26,301 nt of DNA from JBCDCB01 sp039182735 (lineage in GTDB: Bacteria > Planctomycetota > Phycisphaerae > Phycisphaerales > UBA1924), in contig JBCDCB010000044.1 of the NCBI GenBank assembly GCA_039182735.1, positions 1 to 26,301 on the forward strand. Direction: 5' to 3'. The position numbers and the translations under genes were made by a program. Shown piece after piece: positions 15,200 to 23,188 of the stretch. Each line of letters starts with the position of its first letter. Position 1 is the first letter of the stretch. The notes under the pieces were generated by a model that was not told where the DNA came from, searched no databases, and saw only the letters and a program-made list of their open reading frames with translations.

Positions 15200-16450
15200 A
15201 TGAACGCCCCGCACCCGCCCGAGAACACCGATGCTCCCGCGATCACCGGGCTGGGTCTCGTCACGCCGCTGGGCGCGTCGGCGTGGAACACCTTCGCGGC
15301 GCTGCTCGCGGGCAAGACCACCGCCGACCGCCTCGACGAACTCGCCCTCGCGCCGGAAGACGCCGATTCCACCGCCCACGCCCTGCTGCGGCGCGACGCG
15401 ACGACCCTCGCCCGAGCAACCGCCTCGTGCGCCGTCGCCGCGGGCACGGCCACCGACCCGGCGTGCGTCCTCGCGGAACAGGCGGCGCGCGAAGCCCTGC
15501 GCGAGACGCCGCCCGGGGAGCCGCTCGATCTCTACCTCGGCGCGAGCAAGGGCGCGGTCCTCCAACTCGTCGATGTTCGCGACGAACGCCGTCCACGGGC
15601 CTTCGCTGACATGCTCGCCAGCGGCGGCCCCCACGCGATGCTCAGCGAACATCTCGCGCGCCGGTTCCCGATCCGCCATCGCCATTCCTTCACGGCGGCG
15701 TGCGCCTCGTCGCTCATCGCGCTCGACGCGGCGCGACGAGACGTGCGCGACGGGCGGTGCGCGCGTGCGCTGGTGGTCACGTCAGAAGCCGCGTTGCACC
15801 CGGTCTTCGTGCGTTCATACCAGCGTCTCGGGGTGCTCGCGCCGAGCGAACCGATCGGGTCGTATCGAGGAATGCCGCTCGACGAGCGCCGCGAAGGCTT
15901 CACGCTCTGCGAGTGCGCCGCGGCCGTGCGCATCGAGCGAGACGCGCCGCCCGGCGCGCCCCGTCTCGTCGGTTCCGGCGTCGGAACACAACCCGATGAC
16001 CTCCTCCGTGCTCCGGCAGACATGGGCACGCTGACGCGGCTCGTTCGTGCCGCGCTGCCCACCAATGCCGAAGTCAGCGCGATCCACCCCCACGCCACCG
16101 GCACGCCCGACCACGACGAGCGCGAACTGCAGGCAGTCGCACGCTCGCTCGATCCGAATGCGCGTGACGTTCCGGTTTACGCCGTCAAAGGCGCGATCGG
16201 GCACGGTCTCGGCAGCGCCGGGCTGGTCTCGCTGGTGATCGCCTGCCTCGCCGGTCGCGCGAAACGGCTCCCGCCCATGCCCTGGCTGTCACAGCCGGTC
16301 GCGCCGCCCCCCCCGCTGGCGATTCACCCGGGCGGGACGCCGATCGGTCCCGGGCTGCAGGTCATCTGCTCGGCGGGGTTCGGGGGGCATTCGGCGGTCG
16401 CGACGATCGACGTCCCATCACGCGCGCCGGCCGGCAAATCCGGTCGATGA
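15200..16450 (+). CDS. Stand-alone beta-ketoacyl-ACP synthase (KAS I/II-like)
   Basis: A 416-residue thiolase-fold condensing enzyme that would join an acyl thioester to malonyl-ACP. The Cys-His-His triad is complete: C168 in TAACASSL, H298 in HPHATGTPDHDERE and H335 in KGAIGHGLGSAG, with K330 just before. The opening ITGLGLVTPLG is typical of the FabF group. A short Pro-rich leader of about 14 residues comes first, and the C-terminal part has the usual FGGHSAV stretch. No acyl carrier protein, ketoreductase or dehydratase lies beside it, so it is not in a standard fatty acid cluster; a role in a special lipid or polyketide step is possible. It is followed after 37 bp by the ECF operon in the same direction. 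Confidence 0.88.
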   Translation: MNAPHPPENTDAPAITGLGLVTPLGASAWNTFAALLAGKTTADRLDELALAPEDADSTAHALLRRDATTLARATASCAVAAGTATDPACVLAEQAAREALRETPPGEPLDLYLGASKGAVLQLVDVRDERRPRAFADMLASGGPHAMLSEHLARRFPIRHRHSFTAACASSLIALDAARRDVRDGRCARALVVTSEAALHPVFVRSYQRLGVLAPSEPIGSYRGMPLDERREGFTLCECAAAVRIERDAPPGAPRLVGSGVGTQPDDLLRAPADMGTLTRLVRAALPTNAEVSAIHPHATGTPDHDERELQAVARSLDPNARDVPVYAVKGAIGHGLGSAGLVSLVIACLAGRAKRLPPMPWLSQPVAPPPPLAIHPGGTPIGPGLQVICSAGFGGHSAVATIDVPSRAPAGKSGR

Positions 16451-16487
16451 AGGCAATACCGCCGTCCGGGCACCGTTCGGCACACGC

Positions 16488-17117
16488 ATGAATCCGCCGG
16501 TCCCCATGATGAACGATCGCACCCCGAGCCACGAGACCGACGTCGCCGAACTGCTCCGCCTCGCGGGGACCGGCGACGAATTGGCATGGCGTTCGATCAT
16601 CGATCGCTACGCGCGGCGCGTCTTCGCCATGGTGCGCTCGCACACGCGCTCGGAGGACCTCGCCGAGGAGATCACGCAGTCCGTATTTGTCACGCTCGCC
16701 GAGCAGATCGGGTCCGGCAGGTACGACGAGCGCGGCACGTTCGAGCCCTTCCTCTTCCGCATCACCATGAACCGCGTGCGCGACGATGCTCGCAAGCGCA
16801 AGGCGCGCGGCATCTCACTGGCGCCGGAGTTTGCCGCAGAGGCAGCCGCCGCGCCGTCGCAAACACCCGAAGCCGATCCGGGCGAACTCCTTGCCCTGCG
16901 CGAAGCGATGAACGGGCTCGGCGACGCGGATCGCCAGATCATCGAGCTCCGCCACCACGGCGGGCTCTCGTTCAAGCACATCGCCGATCTGCTCCGCGAA
17001 CCGATGGGCACCGTCCTCGCGCGCCACCATCGTGCGCTGCGAAAGCTGCGCGACGCGATCGAACAACTCAGCGACCGCACCGACGACGGGCACACGCCCG
17101 CGGGAGTTTCGTCATGA
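16488..17117 (+). CDS. ECF-type RNA polymerase sigma factor
   Basis: A 209-residue sigma-70 family protein of the extracytoplasmic-function group. Region 2 (about residues 35-105) includes FAMVRSHTRSEDLAEEITQS and the helix with RITMNRVRDDARKRK that would bind the -10 element. A linker of about 40 Ala/Pro-rich residues follows. Region 4 (about 140-190) is LGDADRQIIELRHHGGLSFK then HIADLLREPMGTVLARHHRA, the HTH for the -35 element. ATG 16488 is used; ATGs at 16506 and 16509 are equally possible since none has a clear ribosome site. It overlaps the next gene by 4 nt (ATGA), which implies coupling with a likely anti-sigma partner. Confidence 0.92.
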   Translation: MNPPVPMMNDRTPSHETDVAELLRLAGTGDELAWRSIIDRYARRVFAMVRSHTRSEDLAEEITQSVFVTLAEQIGSGRYDERGTFEPFLFRITMNRVRDDARKRKARGISLAPEFAAEAAAAPSQTPEADPGELLALREAMNGLGDADRQIIELRHHGGLSFKHIADLLREPMGTVLARHHRALRKLRDAIEQLSDRTDDGHTPAGVSS

Positions 17118-17578
17118 ACCATCACCCTGACCCGAACGAACTGCCGGACGATCTCCGCCCGACGGGTGCGGCGCTGGATCGCCTCGCGGATCGAGACGCC
17201 GAGCGCGCGCCCGCCGGTCTTGAGGACCGCATCTTCGTGCGCACGCGCTCGCAGTTCGGGAGCGCCCACGAATCACTCGAAGAGGCACCGAAACCGATCG
17301 GGAGAATCGGCGCACGCTGGTGGCTCGCCGCCGCCGCGGCGGTTGCCGTCACCGGGGCGAGCGTCGTGCTGGTCGGTCCGCCGGCGCCCACCGCGGGCGG
17401 CGCAGAGCTCGCGCAGATCGAATCCGATTTCGACGCGCTGCTCGCCGAGTTCGACGAAACCGAAGCGCTCTCGACGCAGATCGAATCTGTCGAGCGCGAC
17501 CTGTACGCACTCTCACTGAACACCACGTGGCTCGACCTGCTCGTGCCCGCCGACAGCCAGACCGAAGAAGGAGCCTGA
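17114..17578 (+). CDS. Single-pass membrane protein, probable anti-sigma factor
   Basis: A 154-residue protein whose gene start overlaps the sigma stop. Residues about 1-70 are charged and would face the cytoplasm. WWLAAAAAVAVTGASVVLVG (about 75-95) is one membrane helix, and the remaining ~55 residues, rich in Glu/Asp/Leu (QIESDFDALLAEFDETEALS), would be an external helical segment. No His-x3-Cys-x2-Cys zinc anti-sigma motif is present, so the anti-sigma role rests on gene order and topology. A GGGAG stands 9 nt before ATG 17114. Confidence 0.65.
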   Translation: MNHHPDPNELPDDLRPTGAALDRLADRDAERAPAGLEDRIFVRTRSQFGSAHESLEEAPKPIGRIGARWWLAAAAAVAVTGASVVLVGPPAPTAGGAELAQIESDFDALLAEFDETEALSTQIESVERDLYALSLNTTWLDLLVPADSQTEEGA

Positions 17579-17580
17579 CC

Positions 17581-18426
17581 ATGCGCACGCACCGACTCAC
17601 CACGCAACTGCTCGCCCCGTTGGGGCTCAGCGCTCTCCTGCTCGCAACGCCGACAGCCGTCGCCCAGCCTGCGGACGTCCCGCCAGCGCACGAGCAGGTC
17701 CGCTCGCCCGAGCGGATGACCGAGTTCCTGCTGCGACGCGTCGAACGCAACAGCAAGGAACTCGCCGAACTCCAGCAAGAGCAGGCGACACTCGAGGCCG
17801 CGGTTGCTCGGCTCGATGCCGGCGAGGATCCCGAAGAAGTTGCACAGATCCTGCGTGAGCTCAGACGCCAGAAGATGACCAAGGCCTTTGAGGGTGCAGA
17901 GCGCGCCATCCGGGGTCGAGCCCACCGTGGCGAACAAGATCTTCACCGCGGCCCGCACGCCGAGGTCGATACCGATCGTGTTCTCGAGTTCATCGGGGAC
18001 CACAACCCCGACCTCCACAAGCGGTTGGCCGAGCTGCGCGCAAACAACCCAGAGGCCTTCGAGGAGATGGTCGGTAAGCGGGCGGAGAAGCTCCGCGCCG
18101 TCGTCGGCAAGGCGCGTGACGCCGCCGGGCTTGGTCGCGAAATGATGGAACAACGGCGCGAGCTGGATCGCGAGATCAAACGCACGGTCGAGGGGCTTCA
18201 GTCTCCCGAAGAGGCGCTCGTCGATCCGACGCTCCGCGGCCTGATCGAAGAGCGGATCGACCTCGAGTCACGCTTTCAGCAAGAGAAGATCGACCGCATG
18301 ACACGTTATCTCGAAGAGCTCGAAAACGAACTGGACGCGCAGGTCGCCGACCGCGACTCGATCGTCACCGAGAAACTCATCTGGATCGCCGAGTCGCTCC
18401 AGAAGCGTGAGTCTTCGCAAGACTGA
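17581..18426 (+). CDS. Secreted coiled-coil protein, third gene of the ECF operon
   Basis: A 281-residue protein with a signal peptide (about residues 1-28, ending TAVAQ-P). The mature part is nearly all charged helix with heptad-like spacing, for example TEFLLRRVERNSKELAELQQ (about 47-66) and the last ~120 residues (DLESRFQQEKIDRMTRYLEE). There is no cysteine pair or known enzymatic motif. It is reminiscent of periplasmic helical sensors such as CpxP/ZraP in style only; I do not assign it. ATG 17581 follows GAAGGAG by about 7 nt and starts 2 bp after the anti-sigma-like gene, so all three form one transcript. Confidence 0.7.
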   Translation: MRTHRLTTQLLAPLGLSALLLATPTAVAQPADVPPAHEQVRSPERMTEFLLRRVERNSKELAELQQEQATLEAAVARLDAGEDPEEVAQILRELRRQKMTKAFEGAERAIRGRAHRGEQDLHRGPHAEVDTDRVLEFIGDHNPDLHKRLAELRANNPEAFEEMVGKRAEKLRAVVGKARDAAGLGREMMEQRRELDREIKRTVEGLQSPEEALVDPTLRGLIEERIDLESRFQQEKIDRMTRYLEELENELDAQVADRDSIVTEKLIWIAESLQKRESSQD

Positions 18427-18447
18427 GTTTCAAAACCCATGCGGGCG

Positions 18448-18468
18448 TGCGGGGTATCCTCCCCCGCA
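18448..18468 (+). promoter_or_regulatory. Leaderless-type promoter in an inverted repeat, for the transporter operon
   Basis: TGCGGGG (18448-18454) and CCCCGCA (18462-18468) form a 7-bp inverted repeat around TATCCTC. TATCCT (18455-18460) fits a -10 box 7 nt before the ATG at 18468, whose A is the last base of the repeat. No Shine-Dalgarno sequence precedes this start. If it were transcribed as RNA, the hairpin would instead hide the start codon. Confidence 0.45.
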
Positions 18469-19646
18469 TGTCCGACTTGTCTGTCCCCGCCATGAAGGCC
18501 CCCCCCGTCGCGCGGCGAAACCCGCTGACGCGATCGGTGACGGGCCTCACCGGGCTCATCCTCTCTGTGCTCCTCACCGCGGTGTGCCTCGGTTCGCTGC
18601 CGTGGACGCTCACGTCAGCCGAAGAGGGCCAGCCCGCCCGGTACAAGGACGGCGAGCTCGAAGCTTTCCTCCTTCCCCCCTTCTGGGCCGAGCACGACGA
18701 GAAGGAACGCGAGCGTCTCGAAGCGCTCGAAGAAGCCCCCAGCGCCTGGCTCGGCACCGACCGCCTCGGTCGCGACCTGCTCACACGCACGCTCACCGGA
18801 GGCGGGATCTCGATCGGGATCGGCGTCGCCGCGGCCTTCATCGCCGTCACCATCGGGACCCTCTACGGTGCCATCGCCGGGTACGTCGGCGGGCGCACCG
18901 ACAGCGTGATGATGCGCATCGTGGACGTGCTCTACGGCCTGCCGTACATCCTGCTCGTCGTCCTCCTCGCGGTCGCCGGCGACGCGCTCATCGACCGATG
19001 GATCAGCGCGCAGTCTGAGCGCATCGAGATCGCGCGTTCGGCCTTCGTGCTCGAACAGGCGCAGGAAGCGGACGCGTCTGTGACCGCCGAGTCTGTGACG
19101 CTCTTCCTCGAAGCGCGGCCCGAGCTGGCCGCGAGCATCAACGCGATGGCCGATGCGAACCCGCGCGTCGCACGCAAAGAACTCTCAGAGGGCCAGCGCA
19201 AGGCGCTGGAGGTTCTCATCCTGCTCACGGCGATCGGCGGCGTCTCGTGGCTCACCATGGCGCGCGTCATCCGCGGACAGGTGCTCTCGCTCCGCTCGCA
19301 GCCCTTCATGGAAGCCGCAAACGCCATCGGCACGCCGCTGCACACCAAGTTTCTGCGGCACCTGCTCCCGAACCTCATCGGGCCCATCGTCGTCTACACG
19401 ACGCTCATCGTTCCGCAGGCGATCCTGCAGGAATCGTTTCTGTCGTTCCTCGGGATCGGCGTGCAGCCGCCGCTGCCCTCGTGGGGCAATCTCGCGGCGG
19501 AGGGGCTGACCGAACTCAACACCGTCAAGGCGCGCTGGTGGCTGTTGCTCTTCCCCTGCGCGCTGCTGGGCATCACGCTCCTCTCGCTCAACTTCGTGGG
19601 TGAGGGGCTGCGCGAGGCGTTTGATCCCAAGCGCGCACGCCGATAG
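18468..19646 (+). CDS. Oligopeptide-type ABC transporter permease, DppC/OppC family, first copy
   Basis: Inner-membrane permease subunit, 392 aa from ATG 18468 (a GTG at 18447 is in frame). TM1 is about residues 26-46. GTDRLGRDLLTR (96-107), the family hallmark before TM2, is intact, and TM2/TM3 span about 115-172. Between TM3 and TM4 there is a charged helical insert (about 177-247, SAQSERIEIARSAFVLEQAQ and following) where the family normally has a short loop. The EAA loop that contacts the ATPase is FMEAANAIGTPLHTKFLRHL (280-299). TM5 and TM6 follow, ending EGLREAFDPK. A normal member is about 300 residues. It heads the transporter operon. Confidence 0.88.
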   Translation: MSDLSVPAMKAPPVARRNPLTRSVTGLTGLILSVLLTAVCLGSLPWTLTSAEEGQPARYKDGELEAFLLPPFWAEHDEKERERLEALEEAPSAWLGTDRLGRDLLTRTLTGGGISIGIGVAAAFIAVTIGTLYGAIAGYVGGRTDSVMMRIVDVLYGLPYILLVVLLAVAGDALIDRWISAQSERIEIARSAFVLEQAQEADASVTAESVTLFLEARPELAASINAMADANPRVARKELSEGQRKALEVLILLTAIGGVSWLTMARVIRGQVLSLRSQPFMEAANAIGTPLHTKFLRHLLPNLIGPIVVYTTLIVPQAILQESFLSFLGIGVQPPLPSWGNLAAEGLTELNTVKARWWLLLFPCALLGITLLSLNFVGEGLREAFDPKRARR

Positions 19647-19681
19647 CGTCCGCGTTCACCGGTCAGCCTGGAGGGACCCGC

Positions 19682-21604
19682 ATGGACGGGCGATTCGGCG
19701 TCAAGGACTTTCTCCTCTTCGTGCTCCTCGCCGTCGTCGGCGTCATGGTGTTCCTCGCGATGGTCCAAGAAGACCGACGCTGGATCGAGATGCGAGACCT
19801 GCGCAACGCCGTCGATGAGCAGACACGCACGCTCGCGCAGCTCCGGCGCACGCTCGAACGCATCGAGACTGCCCCGCCCGTTGTCGTGAGCAACGCGCCC
19901 GCATCACAGGCCGTGACTCCCGGCACGAACAACGAATCCTGGGCGCGCGACACCGACGATCCCGTCGTCCGGCTCCGGCCGTACCGCTTCCCGAACGACC
20001 CGCGCGACGAGCCAGACTTCACGCCCGGCGGCGAGTTCGTTGAGATGTTCGAGGCGCAGTTCCCGAAGATCACGCCCTTCCTCTATGCGGACGTGTACGC
20101 GCGACGGATCATCGAGGAGGCCGTCTGCGAGCAGCTCGCGCAGTACGACCCCGAAACGCTCGAATACGTGCAAGGCCTCGCGGAGGCCTACCAGTACGAC
20201 GACGACGGTATGTGGCTGCGCGTCAAGATCCACGACCGCGCGCGCTTCTCCGACGGCGAGCCCGTCACCGCCGACGACGTGCGATTCACGATCAACGACT
20301 TCGTCTTCAACCGCGAGCTCACCACCGAGCGTTTCCGCTCAACGCTCAACGTGATCGACCGCGTCGAGGTCGTTTCCGAGAAGGTCGTGGACTTCATCTT
20401 CACGAAGCCCAACTTCAGCAACCTCGACGAAGCGCTCCGCTTCGCGATCATCCCGGAGCACTTCTACAAGAACTTCACGCCCGAGCAGCTCAACACCTCG
20501 ACCGGTTTGCTGCTCGGCTCCGGGCCGTACCGCCTCGAGAACCCCGACCCCAACGCGCAGTGGACGCCCGGCAGCGGCGACCTCGTGCTCGTCCGCAACG
20601 AGCAGTACTGGGGCGACGCGCGTCCCTTCTTCGACCGCAAGCGCTACGTCGTCGTCGATGACAACATCGCCCGGCTCACCGCCTTCGAGAACGGCGCCGG
20701 CGACATGATGCGCGGCACGCCCGACCAGTACGCACGAAAGAGCCGCGACCCCAACTTCACCGACAAGAACTACACACTCGCATGGAACAACATGCGCTCG
20801 GGCTACGCCTTCGTCGCGTGGAACTGCGGGCCGCGCAATGGGCGCGACACGCCCTTCGCCGACGTCCGCGTCCGGCGCGCCATGGCGCACCTCGTCGATC
20901 CGTACCGCATGGTGCGCGATATCTACGCCGGGCTCGGCAAGCCCGCGACCGGGCCCTTCAGCAGCCAGACCGGGCAGGGCGCCCCGGACATCGAACCGAT
21001 CGAGCAGGACATCGAACGCGCCAAAGAACTGCTCGCCGAGGCGGGCTGGGTCGATGCCGACGGCAACGGCGTGCTCGAATACAACGGTGAGGGCTCGATC
21101 GACTGGCCCGTCGGCAGCGAGTTCGTCTGGGAGTTCACGCACTCCGCCGGCTCCTCCGCCGGGCCCAAGACCGCCGTGTATCTCAAAGACCAGTGCGCCA
21201 AAGTCGGCATCAAGGTGGACGTGCGCATCCTCGACTGGGCCGTGTACTTCCAGACCATGGACGCGCGCGACTTCGACGCGATCACGCTGCAGTGGTCGTG
21301 GTCCAAGCCCGAGTCCGACCCGTACCAGCTGTGGCACAGCAACTCGATCGCCAACCAGGGCGACAACTTCGCGCAGTACCGCAACCCGGAGATCGATCGC
21401 CTGATCGAAGAGGGCCGGCGCACGCTGGATCGAGACGATCGCTTCGAGATCTGGCACGAGCTCAACCGCATCCTGTACCGCGACCAGCCGTACCTCTTCG
21501 CGAACGAGGTGCCGTGGATCCGCTTCGTGTCCAAGCGCATCGGCAACGTCCATACCTACGCGCGAGGGCTCGCGATCGAGGAGATGTACGCGCCGCTCCC
21601 CTGA
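19682..21604 (+). CDS. Membrane-anchored solute-binding protein of the oligopeptide (SBP_bac_5) family
   Basis: A 640-residue extracytoplasmic binding protein that would deliver peptides, or another bulky solute, to the permeases. It lacks a lipobox Cys. Instead a hydrophobic helix (about residues 9-28) is followed by a coiled-coil stretch (about 32-62, DLRNAVDEQTRTLAQLRRTL) and an Ala/Thr/Pro-rich linker, so it is held by a membrane helix. The family 5 fold covers about 105-630: ARFSDGEPVTADDVRFTIND, GSGPYRLE, DVRVRRAMAHLVD, AKELLAEAGWVDADGNGVLE and PYLFANEVPWIRF are typical stretches. GGAGGGA stands 6 nt before ATG 19682. The substrate cannot be told from sequence. Confidence 0.9.
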   Translation: MDGRFGVKDFLLFVLLAVVGVMVFLAMVQEDRRWIEMRDLRNAVDEQTRTLAQLRRTLERIETAPPVVVSNAPASQAVTPGTNNESWARDTDDPVVRLRPYRFPNDPRDEPDFTPGGEFVEMFEAQFPKITPFLYADVYARRIIEEAVCEQLAQYDPETLEYVQGLAEAYQYDDDGMWLRVKIHDRARFSDGEPVTADDVRFTINDFVFNRELTTERFRSTLNVIDRVEVVSEKVVDFIFTKPNFSNLDEALRFAIIPEHFYKNFTPEQLNTSTGLLLGSGPYRLENPDPNAQWTPGSGDLVLVRNEQYWGDARPFFDRKRYVVVDDNIARLTAFENGAGDMMRGTPDQYARKSRDPNFTDKNYTLAWNNMRSGYAFVAWNCGPRNGRDTPFADVRVRRAMAHLVDPYRMVRDIYAGLGKPATGPFSSQTGQGAPDIEPIEQDIERAKELLAEAGWVDADGNGVLEYNGEGSIDWPVGSEFVWEFTHSAGSSAGPKTAVYLKDQCAKVGIKVDVRILDWAVYFQTMDARDFDAITLQWSWSKPESDPYQLWHSNSIANQGDNFAQYRNPEIDRLIEEGRRTLDRDDRFEIWHELNRILYRDQPYLFANEVPWIRFVSKRIGNVHTYARGLAIEEMYAPLP

Positions 21605-21619
21605 TGCGCGCCCGACGCC

Positions 21620-23185
21620 ATGTTCAGCTACGTTACACGCCGCCTGCTGATCATGATCCCGACCGTCGTCGGGATCACGTTCCTCGTGTTCATGCTCATC
21701 GCGCTCTCGCCGGGCGGGATTGGAGCGTCGCTCCGCCAAGCCGGCGGGCAGATGGAAGCATCGCAGCGCGCCCTGCAGGAGGCCTACCTCGAAGACCGCT
21801 ACGGACTGAACGACCCGCCACCCGTGCAGTTCCTGCGTTGGGCGGCCCGCATCAGCCCGATCAAGTTCGGTGACCGCGACCTGCGCGACGATTCGGGCCT
21901 GCTGATCCGCCCGCCAAAGGACGTCAAGCTCCCGCCGCTCGCGGGCGTCTGGTACGCCGACGACGTGACGCGTGAAGACGATCCGCCGCGCCTGCCCCCC
22001 GCGGAGTTGGGCGGCACACAAGCCGAGCAGCGCCTCGCCTACCGCCAGCGTTCGCAGGCCTACGCTCGCGCCCGCGGGCAGTTCGTGGAAGCGCGGCTCG
22101 CGCTGGAAGAAGCGCTCGTCGCCTTTGCCACCACGGTCGGGCTCGACGCCGCGATCGACAACAACGAGAAGCCGGTCATCAAAGCCTTCCGACGCATCGC
22201 GCCCGGCACGCCGCGTTTCAACGAACTCGTCGCTGCGGACGAGCGCGCGCTCGCCGCGAGCGAAGCGGTCGTCGACGCTGGCAACGCCGCGATGGAGGCG
22301 AGATCCCGCGCGGTCGAGGCGCAGCGAGAACTCCGCGCCGCCTTCGATGCCCAGCCGTACGAGCAGGTCGGCATCCCGATCGTCCCGGGCGTGCACCTCT
22401 CGGCGCCCGACCTTGGCGAGTCGTTCTCTCGCCGGCGCCCCGTCTCGGACCTTATCGGCGAGGCGCTGCCCGTCACGCTCATGCTCAACCTGATCGCCTT
22501 CCCGATCATCTATATCGTCGCGGTTCCCTGCGGCATGCTCGCCGCCGTTCGACGCGGCTCGTGGTTCGACGTGCTCAGCGGGCTGCTGTTCATCGGCCTG
22601 TGGTCACTGCCACGCGTCTCGGCGGGCATCCTGCTGCTGGGCTACGCCGCGAGTGACGACGGGCTCGGGTGGTTCCCGGTCAAGGGACTGCACGCGCCGG
22701 ACGCCGACACCTTCACCTTCCTGCCGCACCAGGTCGATGGGCAGTGGCAGCGCGGGTACCTGCTCGACACGCTGTGGCACGCGGCGCTCCCGGTGCTGTG
22801 CCTCGTCTACTTCGGGTTCGCGGTGCTCAGCAAGCAGACGCGTGCCGCGATGCTCGAGAACTTCACCGCCGACTACGTGCGCACCGCCAAGGCGAAGGGC
22901 GTCGCACCGAACGACGTCACCACGCGGCACGTCTTCCGCAACTCGCTGCTCCCGCTCATCACGATCTTCGCCACGATCTTCCCCACCATGCTCTCGGGCT
23001 CGGTCGTGATCGAGCGGATCTTCTCGGTGCCGGGCATGGGCAACCTGCTGATCGAGGCCATCGCACTGCGCGACCGGGAGCTGCTGCTCGCCAACGTGCT
23101 GATGATCTCCATCGTCAACCTGCTCGCCCTGCTGCTGGCGGACATCCTCTACGCCCTCGCCGACCCGCGTGTCTCGTACGAGTAA
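21620..23185 (+). CDS. Oligopeptide-type ABC transporter permease, DppB/OppB family, enlarged
   Basis: Inner-membrane permease, 521 aa, against about 310-340 for the family. TM1 (about 9-30, RRLLIMIPTVVGITFLVFML) is normal. The first external loop is extended to about residues 31-275, with an alanine-rich, charged helical part (about 133-175 and 203-245, AEQRLAYRQRSQAYARARGQ). The family core resumes at DLGESFSRRRPV (264-275) and contains five more helices. The EAA loop is VRTAKAKGVAPNDVTTRHVF near 419-438, and the C-terminus ends in LADPRVSYE. ATG 21620 has no ribosome site, so translation may depend on the upstream gene 15 bp away. Confidence 0.88.
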   Translation: MFSYVTRRLLIMIPTVVGITFLVFMLIALSPGGIGASLRQAGGQMEASQRALQEAYLEDRYGLNDPPPVQFLRWAARISPIKFGDRDLRDDSGLLIRPPKDVKLPPLAGVWYADDVTREDDPPRLPPAELGGTQAEQRLAYRQRSQAYARARGQFVEARLALEEALVAFATTVGLDAAIDNNEKPVIKAFRRIAPGTPRFNELVAADERALAASEAVVDAGNAAMEARSRAVEAQRELRAAFDAQPYEQVGIPIVPGVHLSAPDLGESFSRRRPVSDLIGEALPVTLMLNLIAFPIIYIVAVPCGMLAAVRRGSWFDVLSGLLFIGLWSLPRVSAGILLLGYAASDDGLGWFPVKGLHAPDADTFTFLPHQVDGQWQRGYLLDTLWHAALPVLCLVYFGFAVLSKQTRAAMLENFTADYVRTAKAKGVAPNDVTTRHVFRNSLLPLITIFATIFPTMLSGSVVIERIFSVPGMGNLLIEAIALRDRELLLANVLMISIVNLLALLLADILYALADPRVSYE

Positions 23186-23188
23186 GCC

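Noticed and set aside
20339..22396. 685-codon minus-strand open frame opposite the binding protein and DppB genes
   Set aside because: Crosses two verified genes and lacks any recognisable feature.
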